A stretch of DNA of 5,194 nt. It comes from Paenibacillus sp. (GTDB lineage Bacteria; Bacillota; Bacilli; Paenibacillales; Paenibacillaceae). The first letter of the stretch is position 1. Each line of letters begins with the position of its first letter. The translations under genes were made by a program, and so were the position numbers. Shown here in pieces: positions 1 through 5,194 of this stretch. The notes beneath the pieces are model-generated. The model made no database searches. It was given only the letters and a program-made list of their open reading frames with translations, and was not told the origin of the DNA. Where the stretch lies: assembly GCA_029256665.1 (NCBI GenBank), contig JAQSXN010000345.1:1-5194 (forward strand). Reading direction: 5' to 3'.

Positions 1-132
1 CGCCCTTAGCAGGCGGAACTTTCCGAAGGCCTTTTATTCCTTACGGTGTGGCTCAGGCTTATGCGCCGTCGCTGGCATCGCTCGGTTCGCCTCCCTTGCA
101 GGATCGGATCCCTAGATGCCCTTCCATATATT
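1..132 (-). ncRNA. Possible structured leader RNA of a gene beyond the left edge
   Basis: This is the predicted 5' part of a transcript starting near 132 from the minus-strand promoter at 139-167; no convincing protein gene lies here. By eye three helices are possible in the minus-strand RNA. GGCATC (120-115) pairs with GATGCC (79-74). AGGCGAAC (92-85) pairs with GTTCCGCCT (19-11) with one bulged base. CCGTAAGG (46-39) pairs with CCTTCGG (29-23) with one bulge and a 9-base loop. The first two helices interleave, so they would form a pseudoknot or be alternatives. I could not match the sequence to a riboswitch class I know; c-di-AMP, lysine, SAM, TPP, FMN and guanidine consensus motifs are not clearly present. 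The RNA role is inferred from promoter plus structure, and the downstream gene is not in view. Confidence 0.3.
23..46 (-). repeat. Hairpin with one bulge in the putative leader
   Basis: The minus strand reads CCGTAAGG, a 9-base spacer, then CCTTCGG. This gives a 7-bp stem with a single bulged U. No T-run follows, so it is not an intrinsic terminator by the usual criteria. Confidence 0.4.
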
Positions 133-138
133 TTACAC

Positions 139-167
139 ATAGTACCATGACTAACGTCATCAGGCAA
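139..167 (-). promoter_or_regulatory. Leftward sigma-A-type extended -10 promoter
   Basis: On the minus strand, TTGCCT (167-162) matches 4 of 6 positions of the -35 consensus. A 17-base spacer follows, then TACTAT (144-139), which matches 4 of 6 of the -10 consensus. A TG one base before the -10 (147-146) makes it an extended -10. An A-rich tract (minus strand of 174-180) lies just upstream of the -35 and resembles an UP element. The predicted start is an A near 132. It points away from the serpin, so it would serve a gene to the left of the window. Confidence 0.55.
147..160. promoter_or_regulatory. Operator-like dyad in the promoter spacer
   Basis: ATGAC-taac-GTCAT is a perfect 5-bp inverted repeat with a 4-base centre. 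It lies entirely between the -35 and -10 of the leftward promoter. A protein bound here would cover the promoter, so it is a candidate repressor site. The dyad is short enough that chance cannot be excluded. Confidence 0.3.
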
Positions 168-212
168 TCTCTATTTTTTAAGGCCAACCTCGCGTTACTG
201 TAACCTATCAAT

Positions 213-223
213 CGAATAATTCG
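213..223. promoter_or_regulatory. 11-base palindrome upstream of the serpin gene
   Basis: CGAATAATTCG is a perfect 5-bp inverted repeat around one base, 35 bases before the serpin start codon. It could be an operator, but it is short. I found no convincing sigma-A promoter for the serpin between 168 and 244. The best -10-like hexamer is TAGGAT at 226-231, without a good -35 at the right distance. Confidence 0.22.
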
Positions 224-244
224 TCTAGGATAGCAAATGAAGTC

Positions 245-250
245 AGGAGG
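245..250 (+). promoter_or_regulatory. Strong ribosome binding site deciding the serpin start
   Basis: AGGAGG lies 7 bases before the ATG at 258. It supports that start over the in-frame ATG at 237, from which the Shine-Dalgarno sequence would itself be translated as Gly-Gly. Confidence 0.9.
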
Positions 251-257
251 ATTTTTT

Positions 258-1511
258 ATGAAAAAAAGGCTGGCAATCGGCTGCGTCTTATCCTTATTGA
301 CGGTTACGGGGTGCGGGGGATTGTCTAATACAAAACAAGCGGCAACACCAACCGAACTTTTATACACATCCAACGATGTGGACGAAAGGATCGTGCAGGC
401 AAACAATACATTCGGGCTGGCGTTATTCCGGGAGCTGCTGAAATCGGAAAAGCCCGGCGGCAATAAGGTTATTTCTCCTTTGAGCATAGAGACCGCATTG
501 GCCATGACGTATAACGGCGCGGATGGAGAGACCAAGAAGGCGATGGAAGAGGCGCTGCAGCTCAAAGGGCTGACGCCACAAGACATCAACAAGGGGAACG
601 AAACGCTGAAATACGTGCTTGAGCATGCAGATCCGGGCGTCGAGTTAAGCATCGCGAATTCACTGTGGGCACAAGAAGGAATGGAATTCCGCCAATCCTT
701 TCTGGACAACAACCGCACGTATTACGATGCCGAAGTGACGTCGATGGATTTGACCGCGGAAGACGCAGCCAAAAAAATCAACAACTGGGTGAAGAAGAAT
801 ACCCATGACAAGATCAAGAAGATTATAGAAGAGCCGATCGATCCATCAATGGTTCTGCTCCTGATCAACGCCATTTATTTCAAAGGTGAATGGAAAAGTC
901 CCTTCTTAGAAGAAGATACGAAGGGCGGCGAGTTCGCCATTCCGGATGGTCCGGCGATTCAAGTCCCCATGATGAGCCAATCGGGCGAGTTTGAGTACAA
1001 AGAAGAGGAAGGGTATCAGGCTATTCGTATCCCTTACGGCAAAGGAACCGTGCGGATGGTTGTTTACTTGCCGACGGCGGATCGCTCCGATCTTGGTCGA
1101 ATGATGTCCGACTTGCTCTCGGATGCCGATCAATTGACGGAAGGGTTCCATATGACGAACGGACAACTGCGATTGCCGCGATTTAAGTCGGAGTATTCCG
1201 TTAAGTTGAACGATGCGTTGACGGCTTTGGGCATGGAAGCCGCATTTGACCCGGAACGGGCTAACTTCGGCAACATGGCGCCGATCCCGCCGAACCTGTT
1301 CATCAATGATGTAAAGCACAAGACATTTATCGAAGTCAATGAGCAAGGGACGGAAGCGGCTGCGATTACAGCGATTGGGATGGCGGGGGCTTCGGCGCCT
1401 GCTCAGCCCTTCTCCATGGATGTTAACAAGCCGTTCTTCTTTACGATCGAGGACGGTTCGACCGGTACATTGCTGTTCATGGGCGCCATCGAGAATCCGA
1501 CACAGAGTTGA
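258..1511 (+). CDS. Serpin family protease inhibitor, predicted lipoprotein
   Basis: The product has 417 residues. The N-terminus is a lipoprotein signal: basic residues 2-4, a hydrophobic run, and lipobox V-T-G-C with Cys19 as the lipidated residue, so the protein should sit on the outer face of the membrane. A full serpin fold follows from about residue 45. Landmarks are VISPLSIETAL (71-81), SIANSLW (131-137), NAIYFKGEW (204-212), the hinge EQGTEAAA (362-369), NKPFFF (390-395) and LLFMGAIENP (405-414). The hinge has small residues at P12-P10, as in inhibitory serpins that trap proteases by loop insertion. Counting from Gly364 as P15 puts P1-P1' at Ala378-Ser379, which would suit elastase- or subtilisin-like proteases. 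That target is inferred, and the loop after P1' is about three residues longer than in antitrypsin, so the bond could be shifted. An in-frame ATG at 237 is unlikely because the start at 258 has the ribosome binding site and a clean signal peptide. The gene converges on the response regulator gene 24 bases away; no operon partner is visible. Confidence 0.95.
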   Translation: MKKRLAIGCVLSLLTVTGCGGLSNTKQAATPTELLYTSNDVDERIVQANNTFGLALFRELLKSEKPGGNKVISPLSIETALAMTYNGADGETKKAMEEALQLKGLTPQDINKGNETLKYVLEHADPGVELSIANSLWAQEGMEFRQSFLDNNRTYYDAEVTSMDLTAEDAAKKINNWVKKNTHDKIKKIIEEPIDPSMVLLLINAIYFKGEWKSPFLEEDTKGGEFAIPDGPAIQVPMMSQSGEFEYKEEEGYQAIRIPYGKGTVRMVVYLPTADRSDLGRMMSDLLSDADQLTEGFHMTNGQLRLPRFKSEYSVKLNDALTALGMEAAFDPERANFGNMAPIPPNLFINDVKHKTFIEVNEQGTEAAAITAIGMAGASAPAQPFSMDVNKPFFFTIEDGSTGTLLFMGAIENPTQS

Positions 1512-1539
1512 ATCATTAACGAGCGGGTTAAATCATTAA
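1507..1539. repeat. 13-base direct repeat across the convergent stop codons
   Basis: GTTGAATCATTAA (1507-1519) and GTTAAATCATTAA (1527-1539) match at 12 of 13 positions and start exactly 20 bases apart. The first copy contains the serpin TGA. The second contains the minus-strand TAA of the response regulator. The pair fills most of the intergenic gap. It could be a small tandem duplication, a rearrangement scar or a two-turn protein site; the sequence alone does not decide. Confidence 0.6.
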
Positions 1540-2480
1540 GACTCCTTCTGCCTCGACTCTACCGTGTCGAGAACCGCCCCCAGTTGATCCCGGTCGTTTC
1601 TCTTCCAGGTATCGTCCAGCAGCAGCCGCCCAAGCTTGTGCATCGCCCGTTCGGCCGCCGCCTCCAGCGTCGCGCTCCATCCATATCCGCGGCCCCCGAA
1701 CAATGGCTGTCTGTAATTCAGGTACAGGTCGGCGGCATGCGGTGCGTTCTCGACATGGGAAGGATCCTCGGCCAGCCAGAGCAGCTCCTCCAGATCCGAG
1801 ATCCGCTCCTTCACAGTCAGACGGTATGCCTCGTTGGTCCGTTCCACGGAAACAGGCACGGAAAGGCGCTGCAGCACTTGCTTGACGCGATATACGGCGG
1901 TGTACAAGCTATGTATGCTTTTCTCCTCCAGCTGATCCGGCCATAGCAACTCCACCAGCGTCCACTTGTTGATCTGCTGTCCGCGATGCGCCCACAGATA
2001 GGCGAACAGCTCCTCGGTTTTCTTGGTAGGCCACTTGACGGCTTGCCCGTCCGCGTCCATGACCTCGAACGCGCCGATGCAGCGGATGACCGGAGAGTAG
2101 CTTTGCACAGGCGTCGGAAGCAGCTTCTTAAGCCGCTGCAGCACGCGATCGATATCTTCGCCCCGAATCGGCTTCAGGATATAATCGATCGCCTCAACCC
2201 GGAAAGCGTCTAGCGCGTATTGATCGTACGCCGTCAAAAAAACGATTTTGACGGAAGGGTGGATGCGCAGCAACTGCTCGGCAAGCGCTAACCCGGATAT
2301 TCGAGGGAGCTGAATGTCCAGGAACACGACGTCCGGAAGAAGTTCTTCGAAAGCGGACAACGCTTCCTCCGGCACGTCGTAGCTTCCCCGAATATCGAAT
2401 TCGGGAAAGGCCGTAAGTTTATTCTGCATATACGCCAACAACTTCTTTTCGTCTTCCACTAGCAAAGTCTTATATGACAT
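1536..2480 (-). CDS. Response regulator, REC + SARP-like winged helix + partial BTAD
   Basis: This is a 314-residue cytoplasmic transcription regulator, the output partner of the adjacent kinase. Residues 3-118 form a receiver: acidic pair Glu9-Asp10, phosphoacceptor Asp55 in VVFLDIQLP, Thr83 in FLTAYD, and Lys103 in ILKP. The stretch AYDQYALDAF...DYILKP is typical of receivers in LytR/AgrA-type regulators. Residues ~131-224 resemble the OmpR/SARP winged helix (start CIGAFEV, then a helix with KTEELFAYLW, recognition region SIHSLYTAVYRVKQVL). Residues ~228-314 resemble the start of a BTAD domain (LYLNYRQPLFGG). This order matches the SAPR group (COG3947). The start at 2480 is chosen because MSYKTLLVEDE begins the receiver and a GGAGGGG ribosome site lies 10 bases upstream; an in-frame ATG at 2531 would lie within the kinase gene. 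The kinase stop is only 5 bases upstream, so translation is probably coupled. The BTAD seems about 60-70 residues shorter than usual. Target genes are unknown. Confidence 0.93.
   Translation of the reverse strand: MSYKTLLVEDEKKLLAYMQNKLTAFPEFDIRGSYDVPEEALSAFEELLPDVVFLDIQLPRISGLALAEQLLRIHPSVKIVFLTAYDQYALDAFRVEAIDYILKPIRGEDIDRVLQRLKKLLPTPVQSYSPVIRCIGAFEVMDADGQAVKWPTKKTEELFAYLWAHRGQQINKWTLVELLWPDQLEEKSIHSLYTAVYRVKQVLQRLSVPVSVERTNEAYRLTVKERISDLEELLWLAEDPSHVENAPHAADLYLNYRQPLFGGRGYGWSATLEAAAERAMHKLGRLLLDDTWKRNDRDQLGAVLDTVESRQKES
2384..2407 (-). repeat. Bulged inverted repeat in early response regulator codons
   Basis: ATTCGGGAA (2399-2407) pairs with TTCCCCGAAT (2384-2393), giving 9 bp with one bulged C around a 5-base loop. 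It covers codons ~25-33 of the regulator and could form a hairpin in the mRNA. It may equally be a by-product of coding. Confidence 0.35.
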
Positions 2481-2485
2481 GATGG

Positions 2486-5194
2486 TTAACCCCCTCCAAA
2501 CAACGAATCGATCGGCAGATATAGCTCGCACCTTGTTCCTTGCCCCAGGGTGGAGCTCATACGGAATGCGGCGCCCGGAATGGCGTCAACCCGCTTGCGA
2601 ACGTTCGTCAGTCCAACGCCGCGGCTCGCTTGTCCCGCGAGCAGCCGTTCCAGTTGAGCGGAATCCATGCCGATGCCGTCGTCCTCGATTTCGATGAACA
2701 GCATATCCTCCAGCCTTTTCATTCGCAGCGTCACCGTACCTGATCCTATTTTGTTGAAAATACCGTGGCCGATCGCGTTCTCCACCAGCGGCTGTATGAG
2801 CAGCGAAGTTACTCTCATCCGTTCGATAGGCAATGAGGCGTTAATAGCGGTTACGAACCGCAGCCGTTCCTCGAACCTCAGCCGCTCGATCTCGACGTAC
2901 GCCCGCACCATCTCCAGCTCCTGCGCGAGCGGAACGGTATGGGCGCCCGATTCTTGCTGGAACATCCTTCTCAAGTGGCGGCTTAACATGGACAGTAGCT
3001 CGGCAGCCCGTTCGGGTTCTTGGGCGCAGATCGCGATAATGTTGCTAAGCGCATTGTATAAGAAGTGCGGTTTGATCTGGGCCGCCAAAAAAGCGCGTTC
3101 GTGGCGAAGCGCGGTTTCCATAGTCGAAGACAGCTGGAGCAGCAGGCCGACCCGCTTGCGGATTTCGCTTGGCGCAAACGGCTTGGCGATATAGTCGTTG
3201 GCTCCCGCATCATAGGCGAGCCGCACGTCCCCGTCGCGAGGCGCCGCGGTGGCGATGACGATCGGCATCGCCACCGCGGATTGCCGCTCGCGGACGCGCT
3301 GCGTCAGCTCGATGCCGGACATGCCAGGCATGATCAGATCGGCAATCATGAGGTCGTAGCGCGAGCGATCCAACTCTTTTAGCGCTTGGTCGGCCCCGTA
3401 AGCCGCGGTCAGCTCGTAATCGTCCCGCAGAATGATCTTGAGCACCTCGATATTGGAGGGCTCGTCGTCCACGAGCAGAATCGACTTGCGGCGGATGACG
3501 TCCGGCATGCTTGCCGCGTCGGCTTCGGCATCCGTTCTAGCGCGCTCGCTGCTTGCGGCGTCCTGTGAAGTCGACGTATCGCCGGCGTATCCGCGAATGC
3601 CGGCAAATTCGCCAGGATGCTGCACGGTCTCGGAAATGGAAGCCGCCGCTTCGAGCTCCAGCGCCATCTCGGTGCCCTCCCCGATGCGGGATGAAGCGAT
3701 ATAAAGCTCCCCGCCCATGCGCCGTGCCAGCTCGCGGCTGATGAACAGTCCGAGCCCGAGTCCTTCCGCAGGAGGGTGCTCGCCCGAGGCATCGATCCGG
3801 TAGCGGTCCTCGAAGACAAGCTCCGTCTCCTCGGGGGCAATGCCAACGCCTTGATCCGCGATAAGGAGCGTCATTCGATTCCCCTGCAAGGAGGCGCTGG
3901 CGCGAATGATGCCCTCATTCGAATATTTGACGGCGTTGGACACGAGATTATATACGATTTGCTGCAGCCGCTGTTCGTCCGCGAGCACAAACATCCCGGG
4001 CGGCACACGGTTTTCCGGCACGATGGGCTTGGGCCCTACTTGGAAAGCGATAACCCGCATGACGTGATCCACGACTGCCGAGGCATCGACCTTTGCCATG
4101 CGCACTTGCAGGGACATATTGCGCAGCAGCGTGGCGTCGATGAGGTCGCCCACAATATAGCTGAGCCGTTCGGCGGTCTCGACGATCAGTCCGAGATGGC
4201 GGCGGGATTCCGGCGTCATGCTTTCGGATTGGCGGGATAAATGGTCCGCAAGATTGCGAATGCCGTGAAGCGGCGTCTGCAGCTCATGGGACGTCCGCTG
4301 AAGAAATTCGTTTTTCACCTCGTTCGCGCGCCAAAGCTGCGTCGTCAATTTTTCCGTCCGCTTCATGATGTTGGTCGAACAGAGGGCCAGGAACAAATTA
4401 ATGGTGAATGTCAACAGCAAATAGGAAATAAAGGACATCAAACGGCCATAAGCCATGACTTGCGCCAGAAAGAGCAATTGGAAGAAGAGACTGCCCGTCA
4501 CGAACGTCGCGGTTCCTAACATTAGGCTATATTCCCAACGTCGATCGCGCTCCTTGGTCGTCACCAGAAGCATCGCCCACCTGACGATGGCGAATAGACA
4601 GATCAACACCTGATGAGGGGTAGCTACGATTTTGGCGTAAATGTACCACTCATATGGCAGGCTGAATATGGTGACCAGATAGAGCAGCTGGGGGCCCAGC
4701 GCCAGCCAGTACGTCTTCTTCGGAAGAAAGGCGGGGGCCACCGTGCGAAAGAAGGCGGTCAGCAGCAGCAAGGAGCCGCTTAGCGCAATGTCTTGCAGCT
4801 TGTAGGCGACATCGAACGGCAGCCAATCCAGAAGCACCATCAGCACTTTTTCGTCGGCGCAGGCCACCGCGAGCGACACCGTCAGGAAGAACAAACCGGC
4901 GTATAGATACATGCTTTCGCGCGGGCGCATGAGATAGATCATCAGCGCGTACAGTCCAAAAGAAACGGTCATCAAAGACCCTGCGAGCCCAACGCCGAAG
5001 CTGGCCAGCGAGTACTCGGAAATATCATCCGGCGAGCCGATCCAGATCGACTGGGCGATACCGCCTTGATAATATTTGTAATTGGACGCTTGGACGACCA
5101 GATGAAGGCGGTTTTGTTCCGTAGGCACGTAGACGGTGTATGGCGTATTGTTCGCGATATGCGAGGCGGCTTCCATCGCCGGACGGCCGTTCTC
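2486..5194 (-). CDS. 7TM hybrid sensor histidine kinase with a second LytS-type kinase unit (5' partial)
   Basis: The frame is open to the right edge, so the N-terminus is missing and the first in-window Met (5176) is not the true start. Numbering below counts that Met as 1, giving 896 residues. Residues ~10-55 resemble the end of a 7TMR-DISM extracellular domain (LVVQASNYKYYQGGI). Seven hydrophobic helices follow at about 59-83, 88-106, 126-148, 155-174, 187-206, 216-240 and 246-266. HisKA: His297 in SHELQTPLHG. First HATPase: Asn410/Asn414, DQGVG 441-445, GLGLGLFIS 472-480. An Ala/Ser-rich linker (~510-562) leads to a receiver: Asp570-Asp571, phosphoacceptor Asp613 in IADLIMPG, Thr643, Lys665. 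A LytS-type His_kinase unit follows: His704 in QIKPHFLYNA. Second HATPase: QPLVEN 795-800, DDGIG 832-836, RGVGL 852-856. All catalytic motifs look intact. It is membrane-bound, senses an unknown signal (DISM sensors are often linked to carbohydrates), and should relay phosphate to Asp613 and to the downstream response regulator, with which it forms an operon. Which histidine phosphorylates which aspartate is not visible. Confidence 0.95.
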   Translation of the reverse strand, partial: ENGRPAMEAASHIANNTPYTVYVPTEQNRLHLVVQASNYKYYQGGIAQSIWIGSPDDISEYSLASFGVGLAGSLMTVSFGLYALMIYLMRPRESMYLYAGLFFLTVSLAVACADEKVLMVLLDWLPFDVAYKLQDIALSGSLLLLTAFFRTVAPAFLPKKTYWLALGPQLLYLVTIFSLPYEWYIYAKIVATPHQVLICLFAIVRWAMLLVTTKERDRRWEYSLMLGTATFVTGSLFFQLLFLAQVMAYGRLMSFISYLLLTFTINLFLALCSTNIMKRTEKLTTQLWRANEVKNEFLQRTSHELQTPLHGIRNLADHLSRQSESMTPESRRHLGLIVETAERLSYIVGDLIDATLLRNMSLQVRMAKVDASAVVDHVMRVIAFQVGPKPIVPENRVPPGMFVLADEQRLQQIVYNLVSNAVKYSNEGIIRASASLQGNRMTLLIADQGVGIAPEETELVFEDRYRIDASGEHPPAEGLGLGLFISRELARRMGGELYIASSRIGEGTEMALELEAAASISETVQHPGEFAGIRGYAGDTSTSQDAASSERARTDAEADAASMPDVIRRKSILLVDDEPSNIEVLKIILRDDYELTAAYGADQALKELDRSRYDLMIADLIMPGMSGIELTQRVRERQSAVAMPIVIATAAPRDGDVRLAYDAGANDYIAKPFAPSEIRKRVGLLLQLSSTMETALRHERAFLAAQIKPHFLYNALSNIIAICAQEPERAAELLSMLSRHLRRMFQQESGAHTVPLAQELEMVRAYVEIERLRFEERLRFVTAINASLPIERMRVTSLLIQPLVENAIGHGIFNKIGSGTVTLRMKRLEDMLFIEIEDDGIGMDSAQLERLLAGQASRGVGLTNVRKRVDAIPGAAFRMSSTLGQGTRCELYLPIDSLFGGG
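2491..2497 (-). promoter_or_regulatory. Ribosome binding site embedded in the kinase 3' end
   Basis: The minus strand reads GGAGGGG, 10 bases before the response regulator ATG at 2480. The same bases encode the last glycines of the kinase, just before its TAA at 2488-2486. This fixes the regulator start and suggests that ribosomes finishing the kinase help start the regulator. Confidence 0.8.
3244..3279. repeat. Perfect 14-bp inverted repeat inside the kinase receiver domain
   Basis: CCGCGGTGGCGATG (3244-3257) and its exact reverse complement (3266-3279) flank an 8-base loop. It lies in codons for residues 633-645 of the in-window kinase protein, around strand beta-4 and Thr643 of the receiver. 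The stem is GC-rich and should be very stable in single-stranded RNA or DNA. It is followed by no T-run, so it is not a standard terminator. Confidence 0.9.

Noticed and set aside
147..179. Plus-strand intrinsic terminator (ATGAC/GTCAT stem plus the T-run at 174-179)
   Set aside because: The T-run lies 13 bases after a weak 5-bp stem, too far for an intrinsic terminator. The T-run is better read as the A-tract upstream of the leftward promoter.
3..203. Plus-strand frame open from the left edge to TAA at 201-203
   Set aside because: It could be the tail of an upstream gene, but the translation resembles no family I know, and a second plus frame is also open over much of it. It is not supported as coding.
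237..257. Upstream in-frame start for the serpin at 237
   Set aside because: It would place the AGGAGG site inside the gene and put extra residues before a clean lipoprotein signal peptide, and its own ribosome site is weak.
59..718. Minus-strand open frame of 219 codons running antisense to the serpin
   Set aside because: It overlaps the clearly coding serpin frame, has no recognisable domain or good ribosome site, and its end falls in the putative leader. It is best explained as a shadow.
1552..1571. CTCGAC/GTCGAG inverted repeat as a terminator for the convergent genes
   Set aside because: It is a 6-bp stem with an 8-base loop inside the end of the regulator gene and is followed by no T-run on either strand.
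2598..2607. Ten-base palindrome CGAACGTTCG as an operator
   Set aside because: It lies in the codons for the conserved TNVRKR motif of the second HATPase, and short palindromes of this kind are common in such DNA.

Overview
The window looks like chromosomal DNA from a low-to-mid-GC Gram-positive of the Paenibacillus type (Paenibacillaceae). This rests on strong AGGAGG-type ribosome binding sites, a lipoprotein signal on a serpin, and a very large 7TM hybrid histidine kinase next to a response regulator of the REC + winged helix + BTAD (SAPR) type, a pairing I associate with this group. The placement is an inference from gene content, not a search result.

Layout, left to right. Positions 1-257 hold no convincing protein gene. 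The minus strand carries a good extended -10 promoter (139-167) with an A-tract upstream. It fires leftward into a GC-rich stretch (about 132 to 1) that can form several stems, so it is probably the leader of a gene beyond the left edge. Next is a plus-strand gene for a secreted, lipid-anchored serpin with an apparently inhibitory hinge (258-1511). Only 24 bases separate its stop from the stop of the convergent response regulator gene. That junction carries a 13-base direct repeat that includes parts of both stop regions, and I see no intrinsic terminator in either direction.

The rest of the window (1536-5194, minus strand) is a tight two-component operon read right to left. The kinase gene comes first and enters from the right edge without its true start. 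It encodes the end of an extracellular sensor domain, seven membrane helices, a HisKA/HATPase kinase, an internal receiver, and then a second, LytS-type kinase unit with its own HATPase. The regulator gene follows after 5 bases, and its Shine-Dalgarno sequence lies inside the last kinase codons. The regulator has a receiver domain, a SARP-like winged helix and a seemingly shortened BTAD region.

Together the kinase and regulator should form a phosphorelay that senses something outside the membrane and controls transcription of unknown targets. Nothing in the sequence shows that it controls the serpin. The main unexplained signals are the leftward structured leader, a perfect 14-bp inverted repeat inside the kinase receiver-domain coding sequence, and the repeat-bearing junction where the regulator ends early.
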